Part shown: positions 52,576 to 60,624 of the stretch, one piece after another
How positions within the stretch are numbered: the first letter of the stretch is position 1
Layout: each line of letters starts with the position of its first letter
Assembly: GCA_030843315.1 (NCBI GenBank)
Contig: JAUUPT010000007.1
Span: 1 to 64,000 of the forward strand
Origin: Bacteroidaceae bacterium
Lineage (GTDB): Bacteria; Bacteroidota; Bacteroidia; Bacteroidales; Bacteroidaceae
Direction: 5' to 3'
Length of the DNA: 64,000 nucleotides
Position numbers and translations under genes: made by a program
Notes under the pieces: model-generated
What the model was told of the DNA's origin: nothing
The model's input: the letters and a program-made list of their open reading frames with translations, nothing else
The model's database searches: none

Positions 52576-53700
52576 ATGGCATTTGAAGCAAGTAAACGTG
52601 AGTTAGGTGAACTCTACACATTCTTCCGGCTGCTGGCGGACGGAAAAGTATCGCTGGGCACCCCGAAGGCGCAGAAAGACGAACAGAAGTGTTGGCCTGT
52701 TGCGCTGATACAGAGGGAAGAACATGACGGCACACGCCGCTACTACATCGAGAAAGAAGACGTGCGCATCGTCTCCGGCACCACGGAGAAGGACGGCACG
52801 TTCACCGCCTCCGGCAAGGATGATCAGCGCTTCCCGCGCGAAGACTTCCGCGATGCCGCCGAAATCATTCTCCATCTGCTTAGGAACGTGCCGGGCGAAG
52901 ACGTAGAAGTTTCCGAAGGCCTGGAAGCCTTTCTCGATGCCGTCAACATCTACGACCTTGAAGCCAAAACGGAAGACCGCACCGACTTCTCCGTCGCCTT
53001 TTGGCATCCGCAAGCCCCGCTGACGGGTTTCAATGTCCGTTGCCGCCTCAGCTCCATGAGCCCGTTGCTGGATGGCGGGCGCACTGCCAACTTAAAGTTG
53101 GAGCAGAGCGGTGTAAAATTTGCCGTGCCCACCGTCAACAAAGTAAACGCCCTGCCGGAGTCTCCTACCGAAGTAGCCGAACGGATGCTGATGATAGAGC
53201 GCCTGGGCGGTGTGCTGAAATATGCCGACGTGGCCGACCGCGTGTTCCGTTGCAACCTGCTGATGATAGACCTCCACTTCCCCCGCATGCTGGCAGAGAT
53301 GGTGCGCATCATGCACCTGGACGGCATCACCCGCGTCAACGAACTGACGGAGCGCATCAAAGAGATGAACCCGCTGAAGATAAAGGACGAATTGATAAAC
53401 AAACATGGCTTCTATGAGTTCAAGATGAAGCAACTCCTGCTGGCACTTGCCCTGGGCATGCGCCCGGCGAAGATATACAACGGCTCGGACTCTGCCGTGG
53501 AAGGACTGCTGCTGACGGACGGCAACGGCGAAGTCCTCTGCTATCATCAGTCGGAGCGCCAAGTGTTTGCCGATTTCCTCTATCAGAACACCCGCTTCGA
53601 GAAGAGCTCGGTAGACAAAGACAAGTACGGCTTCCTGGAACGCGAGAACGGAGTCTACTATTTCAAACTGAATGTGAAGATAGGACTGATTAAAAGATAA
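52576..53700 (+). CDS. HpaII-family restriction endonuclease homologue, probably without the catalytic Lys
   Basis: A 374-residue protein that matches, from memory of the family, the length and order of conserved blocks of HpaII-type (CCGG) endonucleases: ELYTFFRLLADGK at the start, EAKTEDRTDFSVAF in the middle, and at the end FYEFKMKQLLLALALGM, NGEVLCYH and KLNVKIGLI. In family members the Asp is followed by a G-F-S-I-K-S type strand; here it reads GFNVRCRLSS, so Arg stands where the catalytic Lys is expected. No methyltransferase gene is nearby. It may be an inactive or repurposed descendant. The next gene overlaps its stop by one base, so the two are translationally coupled. Confidence 0.72.
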   Translation: MAFEASKRELGELYTFFRLLADGKVSLGTPKAQKDEQKCWPVALIQREEHDGTRRYYIEKEDVRIVSGTTEKDGTFTASGKDDQRFPREDFRDAAEIILHLLRNVPGEDVEVSEGLEAFLDAVNIYDLEAKTEDRTDFSVAFWHPQAPLTGFNVRCRLSSMSPLLDGGRTANLKLEQSGVKFAVPTVNKVNALPESPTEVAERMLMIERLGGVLKYADVADRVFRCNLLMIDLHFPRMLAEMVRIMHLDGITRVNELTERIKEMNPLKIKDELINKHGFYEFKMKQLLLALALGMRPAKIYNGSDSAVEGLLLTDGNGEVLCYHQSERQVFADFLYQNTRFEKSSVDKDKYGFLERENGVYYFKLNVKIGLIKR

Positions 53701-54269
53701 TGAATATGAACGAAGTATTAAAGACCATCCAGTCGCGCCGCAGTGTGCGTGCCTATACGGAACAGCAGGTATCCGTAGAAGATTTGAATCGGATTCTGGA
53801 AGCTGCCGCCTATGCCCCCAGTGGGATGAACTTCCAGACTTGGCATTTTACCGCCATCCAAGATGCCGCTGTGCTGGCAGAGTTGAACGAGAAGATTAAG
53901 GGTGCTTTTGCAAAAAGTGACGACGTTCATTTGCAGGAACGAGGAAATAGTCAGACGTATTGCTGCTACTATCATGCGCCTACGCTTGTCATCGTTTCCA
54001 ATGACCCGTCCCGTTGGTGGGCGCCTATGGATTGTGGCTGTGCCATGCAGAATATCTTCCTTGCTGCCCGGTCTCTCGGCATCGGCTCCTGCTGGATCAA
54101 TCAGTTGGGACAGACGTGTGACGACCCCGAAGTGCGCGCTTTCATCACCCGGCTCGGCGTGCCCGAGAATCATCGCGTATATGGTTGCGCCGCCTTGGGC
54201 TATGCTCCCGAAGGTGTTCCGATGAAAGAGAAGAAGTTGGCGGAAGGTACGGTGACCATCATCCGGTAA
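53700..54269 (+). CDS. Nitroreductase family protein
   Basis: A 189-residue FMN-dependent oxidoreductase of the nitroreductase superfamily. FMN-binding features: SRRSVRAYTEQQVS, AAYAPSGMNFQTWHF, DCGCAMQNIFLAARSLGIGSCWI and CAALGYAPEG. The protein has the usual size. Its ATG overlaps the stop of the HpaII-like gene (TAATG), and a second ATG lies two codons later. Substrates of this family vary widely (nitroaromatics, quinones, flavins), so none is assigned. It is closed by a terminator shared with the convergent outer-membrane gene. Confidence 0.92.
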   Translation: MNMNEVLKTIQSRRSVRAYTEQQVSVEDLNRILEAAAYAPSGMNFQTWHFTAIQDAAVLAELNEKIKGAFAKSDDVHLQERGNSQTYCCYYHAPTLVIVSNDPSRWWAPMDCGCAMQNIFLAARSLGIGSCWINQLGQTCDDPEVRAFITRLGVPENHRVYGCAALGYAPEGVPMKEKKLAEGTVTIIR

Positions 54270-54280
54270 CAGACAAAAAA

Positions 54281-54361
54281 GCCCGCAGGGAGGTGTATAT
54301 ATAGGTAATTAATAAATCATACATGAAGCATTCAGTATAATTCTTTCACCTCCCTTTGGGT
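54281..54361. terminator. Bidirectional terminator-like hairpin
   Basis: AGGGAGGTG (54287-54295) and CACCTCCCT (54347-54355) form a 9-bp stem with an unusually long loop of about 51 bases; GCCC and GGGT extend it. It is flanked by an A run on the left and T-rich sequence on the right, between convergent genes. Confidence 0.65.
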
Positions 54362-54365
54362 TTGT

Positions 54366-56696
54366 TTATCTCTGCATATTGATGATACCGTTGTCCGTAT
54401 CCGTATTGTTCAAGCTCTTGTTGCCTGCCTTGTGTCTGCGGCCGAATTCGAATGAGTATCCTACGCGGAGTATGAACATCCGTCCCGTCTCCTTCACAAA
54501 TGTATCGGAACGGAAGGGGGCTACTTCGCTGATGCGCTCCTTGCCCGTCTTATAGTTGTTGGTGAACGGGAACATCACTCCGCATCCCACCTGCAAACTA
54601 TTCTTGGTGTACATGGCTATAAATGCCACCTGGTTCTCGTTCTTCTTGATGGTTTCTCCATAAAAGCCGTTCTCTACCTTGCGGAACTGTCCGCCCAGGG
54701 AGAAGTTCTTGTATTGCAAATCCATCATCACGCCGTAGTAGAAGTTGTTGTAGGTATGGCTGTATTCCAGTCCTTCGGACCAGCTGCGGGTAAATCCTGC
54801 CGAGGCATACAGGGTCAGGAAGTCTTTCAGTCCGAATAAGTCCGCACCGTTCGTTCCTATCATCAGTTCGGTGTTGAGGCTTTGGAAGGAGCGTTGGTTC
54901 TCGTCCATCAGCACCAGTTTGCCGTTCTCTACAAAGACGCTCTCCATGATGGGGCTGTCGTAGTATTGGTGGCGTACGCTGAGATTGGCGTTGAACTTCT
55001 TCATGGAGTAGCTGTATGCCAACGAGTTGGTGAATTGCTGGAATGTTTTCAGCAACGGATTACCGCGTACTATTTGCAGCGTGTCTATCGCCTGCTCCAC
55101 ATCCGTCAGCGAGCCGAGCGACGGTATGGACGGACTGATGTTGAACCGATAGCGCAGGAAGCCCGCCTTCTTCAGATTATAGCTCAACCGCACGGTGGGG
55201 GTGAACGTATAGTAAGTATGGTCTTCGTCGCCTTCCTTGAACCAGGCACGCGTCATGCCCACACTTCCGGCGTAACTGAAATCCTTCACCTTGCCCTGTA
55301 CTTCGAAGAAAGCCGATGTCTGCGACTGGTCCATCTTTGAAGTCGTGGGATTGGAACCCCTGTACTCGTTCTCCGTTCTCATCTGGTAGTGGCGTGCACC
55401 GCCGCTCAACTTCACATTCTGAAAACTCTTCTCGTAGATGGCTTCACCGATGATGGAGCGTTTGTCTCCGTCCACCAAAGTCTGGATGTCTGCCAGCGGG
55501 GCGTTCTTATCTTCGTATTCTTTGTATTTCCGGTTGTTGGTGCTGTGTATCAGCGTTCCCGTCACGTTCAGCTGGATGCTCTGCCGGTGGGGCAGGGTAT
55601 GCTGGAAGTAAAGGTCGAGGGCGGGCGAGTAGCTGGACGAATGGTTGTTGACGTACGAATAGATGTAATCCGTACTGCCTTCCGCCCACATCTTGTTCAG
55701 TTCTTTGGCGTAGGGCGCATTGTAGATGTTGTTTCGCAGAATGGCGTTGAACACATACTTGTCCGGTTTCGTCAGATTGTACGTCAGGTTCACGTTGTTG
55801 GTGGTGTTGAACGAGGTCGATTCATCCTGTATGCCTTCCTTGATGCGGTTTATGGTGCGGTCGCCCAGGAAGAACGACTCGTGGGATACCAACCGGGAGT
55901 GGTATTTACCGTTCTTGTTGAAGTAGTCGATGCCCCATTCCGAGTTCTTGTAGTTGAACTTGGCAGTCAGGAAGTTCTCTCCCCATACCCGGTGCGGTGA
56001 GTCGGAGAGTTGGAAGTTTACCATTCCACCCGTCTCCCGCTGACGCAGGATGATGTTGACTACTGCACCCAGTTCTTCGTCGCCGTATTGCTTGCCGGGG
56101 TCTTCGATGAACTCCACGCGCAGCACGTCTTTTGCCCTTACGGCGGCAATCTCCTTATCCGTCACCTTGATGCCGTTGATGCGTGTCTGCACGGCGCCAC
56201 CGCCGCTGACGGTCATGCTGTTACTCAGCTTGTCCACTTGCAGGCGGGCAATGCCGAGAGTGTTCAGCAGGTCGTAGGCACCGAACGAACGTTTCACCTG
56301 GCTCTCGCTGGGGAGAATAATCTGTCTGTCCACCCGTTGCAGCACGTTGCTTGCCGACACGGTTACTTCGCCCAGGCTGACGGCATCTTCCTGCAAGGGG
56401 ATGTCGCCCAAGTCTACGCTCTTGTTCAGCTTCAGCAGGATATTCTCGTTCCGATAGCCGATGAACGAAATGGACAGGCGGTAATCTCCCTGTTTGAGTT
56501 TGTTGAGGTTGAACTCACCTTCACCGTTTGAGGTCACTCCGGTCACGAGGGTGGAGTCCGTGGTCCATAGCGATACGTTGGCTGCCACGATGGGCTGTTG
56601 CGAAGTCTCCGTGATGCGCCCTTTGATGTAGATGTTTTGTGCTTGCGTACTAAGTACCGGCAAAAGCAGCAGTAATGTTAAAAGTCTTGTTTTCAT
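54366..56696 (-). CDS. Outer-membrane beta-barrel protein of the TonB-receptor superfamily (OMP_b-brl_3 type)
   Basis: A 776-residue outer-membrane protein. The signal peptide ends LSTQAQ. A carboxypeptidase-regulatory-like domain (about 22-105: IKGRITETSQQPIVAANVSLW), a short plug-like region (about 120-215: VQTRINGIKVTDKEIAAVRA, RVEFIEDPGKQYGDEELGAVVNII) and a long barrel follow. The plug is the minimal type found in the OMP_b-brl_3 group, where transport with TonB is not always shown. It lies downstream of the GntR/ABC operon in the same direction, with a 112-base gap, so readthrough is possible. The substrate is unknown. Confidence 0.9.
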   Translation of the reverse strand: MKTRLLTLLLLLPVLSTQAQNIYIKGRITETSQQPIVAANVSLWTTDSTLVTGVTSNGEGEFNLNKLKQGDYRLSISFIGYRNENILLKLNKSVDLGDIPLQEDAVSLGEVTVSASNVLQRVDRQIILPSESQVKRSFGAYDLLNTLGIARLQVDKLSNSMTVSGGGAVQTRINGIKVTDKEIAAVRAKDVLRVEFIEDPGKQYGDEELGAVVNIILRQRETGGMVNFQLSDSPHRVWGENFLTAKFNYKNSEWGIDYFNKNGKYHSRLVSHESFFLGDRTINRIKEGIQDESTSFNTTNNVNLTYNLTKPDKYVFNAILRNNIYNAPYAKELNKMWAEGSTDYIYSYVNNHSSSYSPALDLYFQHTLPHRQSIQLNVTGTLIHSTNNRKYKEYEDKNAPLADIQTLVDGDKRSIIGEAIYEKSFQNVKLSGGARHYQMRTENEYRGSNPTTSKMDQSQTSAFFEVQGKVKDFSYAGSVGMTRAWFKEGDEDHTYYTFTPTVRLSYNLKKAGFLRYRFNISPSIPSLGSLTDVEQAIDTLQIVRGNPLLKTFQQFTNSLAYSYSMKKFNANLSVRHQYYDSPIMESVFVENGKLVLMDENQRSFQSLNTELMIGTNGADLFGLKDFLTLYASAGFTRSWSEGLEYSHTYNNFYYGVMMDLQYKNFSLGGQFRKVENGFYGETIKKNENQVAFIAMYTKNSLQVGCGVMFPFTNNYKTGKERISEVAPFRSDTFVKETGRMFILRVGYSFEFGRRHKAGNKSLNNTDTDNGIINMQR

Positions 56697-56808
56697 ATCT
56701 TTCTGTATTATCTGTGAATACTGTTATTTGCTTGAAATTAAGGATGCGGCGTCCACTCCTCCCTCCGTAGGGAAGATGCTTATCGTGGTATGTCAATGAT
56801 TTAAATGT

Positions 56809-56922
56809 TTAAGATTGCAGTGCAGAACTCATTGCGAGCATCAGCAGGAGCACCTTGACGGTGATAAGGCTAAAGAGCAGCCCGAACGTGATCCATAGTG
56901 CAGTCTTTGCATGTCGTTTCAT
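56809..56922 (-). CDS. 37-residue single-helix membrane peptide behind the GntR gene
   Basis: The ATG at 56920-56922 overlaps the stop codon of the GntR gene in the ATGA arrangement, which indicates translational coupling. The product is basic at the N-terminus (MKRHAKTALW), then forms one hydrophobic helix (FGLLFSLITVKVLLLMLAM) and ends SSALQS. No family was recognised. Position and pattern suggest a real small membrane protein associated with the ABC system. Confidence 0.6.
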   Translation of the reverse strand: MKRHAKTALWITFGLLFSLITVKVLLLMLAMSSALQS

Positions 56923-57287
56923 GTGCTTTCCTTTTTATAATTGTTATACCGTTCTGTTATCTCATCAATGCCTACTCCCAGCAAGTCCATCACGTGGAAG
57001 GTTTCGGTCAGTTGGTTGTCGAAGAATTCCTTCTTCTGTATTTTCATCACCCGCCGTACGGCGTCGCGCGACAGGTAGTAGCCCATTCCCCGCTCGGAGT
57101 AGATAATCCCTTCCGTTTGCAGGTATTCGTAAGCCTTCAGTACGGTGCGCGAGTTCACTGCGAGTTGTGTCGAGAGTTCGCGTACCGATACCACCCGCTC
57201 TTCCGGTTGCCACTCCCGGGTGAGTATCTTGCCGAAACAGAAGTCTACAATCTGTTGGTATATCGGTTTATTGGTCTTGAAGTCCAT
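56919..57287 (-). CDS. GntR-family transcriptional regulator, YtrA type
   Basis: A 122-residue regulator. The N-terminal winged helix has the GntR pattern: YQQIVDFCFGKILTREWQPEERVVSVRELSTQLAVNSRTVLKAYEYLQ, with RELSTQLAVN-RTV as the recognition region and GIIYSERGMGYYL as the wing. Only about 45 residues follow, too short for a ligand domain, which is the YtrA subclass commonly encoded with ABC transporters. It starts 6 bases after the permease gene. The palindrome before the operon (58958-58979) is its probable operator, giving autoregulation (inference). Confidence 0.92.
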   Translation of the reverse strand: MDFKTNKPIYQQIVDFCFGKILTREWQPEERVVSVRELSTQLAVNSRTVLKAYEYLQTEGIIYSERGMGYYLSRDAVRRVMKIQKKEFFDNQLTETFHVMDLLGVGIDEITERYNNYKKEST

Positions 57288-57293
57288 ACGCGT

Positions 57294-58067
57294 TTACAGT
57301 TGTTTCTCTTTCAGTAAGAAGTAGCTCGATATCCATATTCCGACGATGAACACTGCCGGTGCGGCATAGTTGCAGAAGTTGACGACGGCTTCTGTGGCGG
57401 AAGATACCGGGAAGTTATAAGTGGGAAAGGAGACGATGCTGTTCATCCAGTAGTGCTGGCTGTCGTTTACGCCGTGGTATATAATCAGACTCAGTAGCCC
57501 TACAATACCGAAACATAGCAGTATGCTGAGGCAGAATGCTGCGAAAGCTTTGAGAAGTTTCTTCTGCTTGAAGGCGATGCAGCTTGCAAAGAAGATGCCT
57601 TGCAGCAGGCACAGAAAGAGTATCTGGTCTTTGTGTACTTCGTGCAGCATAATGGCATTCCCGAAGTGTTGTAAGAACTCGACGCCGGTCAGTGCAAAGA
57701 TTCCTTTCAGTACGGACAACAGCAGGATGCTCAGCACGGGGAGCAGGAAATAATATTTTATCCAAAGGTGCAGGAACTTCTCGAAAACGGATGCCGGCAG
57801 CAACAGATAGGTGGTGGAGTTGTCCTTGGTGATGTTCTTTTCCAGCACGCAGGGGGCGGCGCAGAGAAACCACATTACGTATTTCCAGATGAAGGCGCCC
57901 TGCGTCTGGTGGTCATAAAGGCTTCCGCCCCGGTTGATGTCGTACATCATGCAGAGCAGGCAGATGCCAAGAATGATGCCTGCCGTTTGCAGCAGATGTC
58001 TTCCCGTCTCTTGCTTTTCGTATCGTTCCAGTAGTAGGAAGCGTTTCAGATTGAAAGTTGCGTTCAT
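57294..58067 (-). CDS. ABC transporter permease-like membrane protein
   Basis: A 257-residue membrane protein with six hydrophobic helices and short loops. The N-terminal cytoplasmic part (MNATFNLKRFLLLERYEKQE) and the overall layout fit ABC-2 type permeases found in GntR/YtrA operons. No sequence family was recognised with certainty. Membrane segments such as TAGIILGICLLCMMY and VFIVGIWISSYFLL bound the protein. It follows the ATPase and a small acidic protein and precedes the regulator, so it presumably forms the membrane half of the transporter. The cargo is unknown. Confidence 0.8.
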   Translation of the reverse strand: MNATFNLKRFLLLERYEKQETGRHLLQTAGIILGICLLCMMYDINRGGSLYDHQTQGAFIWKYVMWFLCAAPCVLEKNITKDNSTTYLLLPASVFEKFLHLWIKYYFLLPVLSILLLSVLKGIFALTGVEFLQHFGNAIMLHEVHKDQILFLCLLQGIFFASCIAFKQKKLLKAFAAFCLSILLCFGIVGLLSLIIYHGVNDSQHYWMNSIVSFPTYNFPVSSATEAVVNFCNYAAPAVFIVGIWISSYFLLKEKQL

Positions 58068-58115
58068 ACTTTTTGTTGTTATATCAGTGAATTATAGTAT
58101 TTGCAGGAACAAGGT

Positions 58116-58337
58116 TTAGTCTTTGTCCGCAAATGCTTCCTTTATCATTTCCGGTTCTTGCAGTATGGCTTTGTACAGCAACTCGATGTCCGGTGTATTC
58201 TCTTCTTCTTCCGTATTGGGCAGAATGGAGAAATAACCTTGCAGGCTTTGTTCGCTGTACAGGCCGCCTTTGGGACGGCTGTCGGTATGGGCGAAAAGCA
58301 ACCGCTCGCTGATGCCGTCTATGGACTGGTTCAGCAT
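58116..58337 (-). CDS. Small acidic protein coupled to the ABC ATPase gene
   Basis: A 73-residue soluble protein, acidic in its second half (NTEEEENTPDIELLY, EMIKEAFADKD). Its ATG overlaps the stop of the ATPase gene (TGATG), so translation is coupled. No family was recognised. The tight operon position and reading-frame use suggest it is real; a GTG one codon upstream is an alternative start. Confidence 0.65.
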   Translation of the reverse strand: MLNQSIDGISERLLFAHTDSRPKGGLYSEQSLQGYFSILPNTEEEENTPDIELLYKAILQEPEMIKEAFADKD

Positions 58338-58948
58338 CACTTCTCCTTCACCGAGGAGATGAGGTGTTCCAGCAGGTTCTCGAAGTCGTGTGCCTGGTGG
58401 GTGGAGATGAGCAGAGTGCTTTCGTCGTCCACGCTGCGGGTGATGATGTGCTTCAGGGCTTGCCGGCCGGAGATATCCAGTCCGTTGGTCGGTTCGTCCA
58501 GCAATGTCAGTGGAGTGTGCAGGGCAAGCACGTATGCCAGCATTGCCTTTTTCTGCTGACCGTATGAGATGGCGGACAGTTCCTGATTGCCATCCACACG
58601 CAGTTCTTCAAGGTTCTGTTCAAAGTCTTTCAGGCTGAAACGTGGATAGAATGCGGAGTGTTTCCGCGCAAATTGCCGGATACTCCCGGCAGGCATCTCC
58701 ATCTCTTCGGGCAAGAAGAAGTAGCGGGTAAGCAATTCGGGACGACGCAGTGCCGGATTCTCCCCATCTATGAGACAAGTCCCTTTCTGAGGGAAGAGAA
58801 GCCCGCAAAAGAGGTGTAGCAGTGTTGTCTTTCCTGCACCATTCTCACCCAACAGACCATAAATGCCTGCACCTATCTCCAATGTTATATCATTGAAAAT
58901 AATATGTTTAGGACTATATCCGTAGCTTAAATTCTCTATCTGTATCAT
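58337..58948 (-). CDS. ABC transporter ATP-binding protein
   Basis: A 203-residue ATPase. Walker A GENGAGKT (near residue 38), Q-loop region YFFLPEE, a signature of the variant form ISYGQQKK (where LSGGQ is usual), Walker B LTLLDEPTNGLD and switch His in LLISTHQAHD are seen. The variant signature is common in YtrB-type ATPases. The start at 58948 (MIQIENLSYG) was chosen. A GTG at 58966 would lie inside the operator palindrome and before the likely transcription start. It is the first gene of a five-gene operon. Confidence 0.92.
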   Translation of the reverse strand: MIQIENLSYGYSPKHIIFNDITLEIGAGIYGLLGENGAGKTTLLHLFCGLLFPQKGTCLIDGENPALRRPELLTRYFFLPEEMEMPAGSIRQFARKHSAFYPRFSLKDFEQNLEELRVDGNQELSAISYGQQKKAMLAYVLALHTPLTLLDEPTNGLDISGRQALKHIITRSVDDESTLLISTHQAHDFENLLEHLISSVKEK

Positions 58949-58957
58949 CTTATCAAG

Positions 58958-58979
58958 GTGTTGCACTTATGTACAACAC
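58958..58979. promoter_or_regulatory. 22-bp palindromic operator of the GntR/ABC operon
   Basis: The two 11-base halves begin GTGTTG and end CAACAC; 18 of 22 positions are symmetric. The site lies just downstream of the -7 element, where a bound GntR dimer would block transcription. Confidence 0.75.
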
Positions 58980-58981
58980 TG

Positions 58982-58989
58982 CAAACGTA
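58982..58989 (-). promoter_or_regulatory. Probable -7 element of the GntR/ABC operon
   Basis: The minus strand reads TACGTTTG, matching TAnnTTTG, followed directly by the palindromic operator. Confidence 0.6.
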
Positions 58990-59071
58990 TGGGATGTAAA
59001 GCAGAAAAGCAAGGATAGCAGACAATTATTAATATATTTTAATGCATCTGCACTCTATTCCCTATACCCAG

Positions 59072-59104
59072 AAAGATGATTCGCAAAATTTGCGAATCAT
59101 CTTT
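59072..59104. promoter_or_regulatory. 33-bp perfect palindrome at the higBA promoter
   Basis: A perfect 16-1-16 inverted repeat centred on an A; the arm reads AAAGATGATTCGCAAA. Its TTTG (59089-59092) sits 20 bases before the -7 box, so it overlaps the -33 element. It is the likely HigA operator. Confidence 0.8.
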
Positions 59105-59112
59105 TTATACGC

Positions 59113-59120
59113 TATCTTTG
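59113..59120 (+). promoter_or_regulatory. -7 element of the higBA operon
   Basis: TATCTTTG matches TAnnTTTG and is correctly spaced (20 bases) from a TTTG inside the palindrome upstream. Confidence 0.7.
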
Positions 59121-59140
59121 CATTGAATAAAGGAATCAAT

Positions 59141-59461
59141 ATGGTAGTAACGTTCGAGAAAGATTATTTGCGTGAACTCTACGAAACAGGAAAGACAGCA
59201 GATAAGAAACATCGTTTTCAGCCGCAAATAATCAACGGCTATCTGAAATGTGTGAAAGCCTTGGATGAGGCTGAAAGACTGGAAGAACTGTTTCAGTTTA
59301 ACGCTTTACGTTACGAGAAGCTGGTGGGAGATAAACAAGGTTTATCCTCGCTTCGTATAAATAATCAGTATCGCCTTGAGTTTCGTGAAGTACCGAGTCA
59401 GCAAGATAAAACCATTATTGAGATTTGTTCGTTAGTTGATATTACAAACCATTATAAATAG
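59141..59461 (+). CDS. higB: HigB-type toxin (RelE/ParE superfamily)
   Basis: A 106-residue protein of the HigB/RelE-like family, whose members cut mRNA on the ribosome. The C-terminal part is typical (LRINNQYRLEFREV, and ending ICSLVDITNHYK). The start at 59141 lies 21 bases after the -7 element; the longer frame from 59042 begins before the promoter and was rejected. The gene order toxin-antitoxin is the HigBA order. The antitoxin gene starts 8 bases after the stop. Residues such as the RxxxHH/HYK tail fit an active toxin, but activity is not proven by sequence. Confidence 0.87.
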   Translation: MVVTFEKDYLRELYETGKTADKKHRFQPQIINGYLKCVKALDEAERLEELFQFNALRYEKLVGDKQGLSSLRINNQYRLEFREVPSQQDKTIIEICSLVDITNHYK

Positions 59462-59468
59462 TATTATT

Positions 59469-59780
59469 ATGGGAAATTTAGGTTATCCATTTCGCCCTTA
59501 TCATCCGGGAGAACTGCTGAAAGAAGAACTGGAATGCAGGAATATAAGCCAGAAGGAGTTTGCCAGGAAGTTTGGCATATCATATACGGCGTTGAATGAA
59601 GTGCTGAATGCCAAACGTCCCGTGTCTACTGATTTTGCCTTGTTTATGGAGGCGTCACTTGGCGTAAGTGCAGATCTGCTTGTCAGGATGCAGACCAGCT
59701 ACAATATGCAGGTAGCCAGGCAAGATAATAAATTGGTTGATAAGTTGAATAAGATACGTAAGATAGCCGCAATTCTTTAA
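59469..59780 (+). CDS. higA: HigA-type antitoxin (XRE helix-turn-helix)
   Basis: A 103-residue DNA-binding antitoxin. The N-terminal segment HPGELLKEELECRNISQKEFARKFGISYTALNEVLNAKRPVS holds the XRE helix-turn-helix in the form typical of HigA (HPG-L-EE at the start). A helical C-terminal tail follows (MQVARQDNKLVDKLNKIRKI). The start at 59469 (MGNLGYPFRP) was preferred to 59436, which overlaps the toxin gene. It should neutralise HigB and bind the palindrome at 59072-59104 as repressor. Confidence 0.9.
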   Translation: MGNLGYPFRPYHPGELLKEELECRNISQKEFARKFGISYTALNEVLNAKRPVSTDFALFMEASLGVSADLLVRMQTSYNMQVARQDNKLVDKLNKIRKIAAIL

Positions 59781-59797
59781 GAATGCAATCTATCTGC

Positions 59798-60472
59798 TTA
59801 TAACATCTTCACCAAGATGTCCCACACCGCCACCATGTGGCATGCCGACCCTGCCAATACGAAGAAATGAAAGACGGAATGCATGTATCGTGTATTACGT
59901 AAGGAGTAGAAAGCAGCCCCGGTGATATAGCACACCCCTTCGGCAATAATCCAATAGACGGAAACCTCGGCTACGGCATATAGTGGCTTGAATACAATCA
60001 GCACAGACAACCCCATGAGAATATAGCATATCGTCTCCAGATAGCTATGCTCCTTCATTTTGCGGAAGCTGACGATAGTGCCTGCAATGGCACACAGCCA
60101 GACAAAAACGAACAATACCCATCCCCAAGCCCCTTCAGTGCGCAGGGCAATGAGCGTGACGGGTGAGAAGCTACCTGCAATGTGCCAGTAGATAGCAGCA
60201 TGGTCCCAATGCCGCAATCGCCGCTTCCACGGACTATGATGCTTTATGGAGTGGTAGAGGGTAGAGGAGATGTACGAACCGCACATTCCGAATAGATAGA
60301 GCCATATTCCTAATGTAGCCCACAGGTTATGCGCTTCGTGACATTTCATTAGGAACAGTGTACCTACAATTATCCCCATAGCAATACCGATGCCATGAGA
60401 AATGGAGTTAACGGTTTCTTCGCCCCGGCTGTAGAAGAGTCCGTGGCGCCTTTTCTTTTCAGTTGTATTCAT
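59798..60472 (-). CDS. Hemolysin III family membrane protein (YqfA/PAQR-like)
   Basis: A 224-residue membrane protein with seven helices of the HlyIII/PAQR superfamily. Landmarks are EETVNSISHGIGIAMG, SSTLYHSIKHHSPWKRRLRHWDHAAIYWHIAGSFSPVTL and HSVFHFFVLAGSACHMVAVWD. The conserved His and Asp residues that bind zinc in the superfamily are present. The name hemolysin is historical; bacterial members are linked to lipid or membrane homeostasis. It converges with higA and lies downstream of gcvP, separated by a hairpin. Confidence 0.9.
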   Translation of the reverse strand: MNTTEKKRRHGLFYSRGEETVNSISHGIGIAMGIIVGTLFLMKCHEAHNLWATLGIWLYLFGMCGSYISSTLYHSIKHHSPWKRRLRHWDHAAIYWHIAGSFSPVTLIALRTEGAWGWVLFVFVWLCAIAGTIVSFRKMKEHSYLETICYILMGLSVLIVFKPLYAVAEVSVYWIIAEGVCYITGAAFYSLRNTRYMHSVFHFFVLAGSACHMVAVWDILVKML

Positions 60473-60559
60473 CTTTGAGAGGCGGTTTTTATCTTGAGGC
60501 GAAACAGACGATGCGTTTTACCTCAATACATCATCTGTTTTTTATGCTGAAAACATATA

Positions 60560-60613
60560 CCCCTTCCGCACGATAACTCCTATAAACAGAGGTATTAAGG
60601 CATGCGGAAGGGG
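60560..60613 (-). terminator. Hairpin after gcvP
   Basis: CCCCTTCCGCA (60560-60570) and TGCGGAAGGGG (60603-60613) form a perfect 11-bp stem with a 32-base loop just behind the gcvP stop. No long T run follows, so efficiency is uncertain. Confidence 0.65.
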
Positions 60614-60624
60614 TTGGAGTGTTT

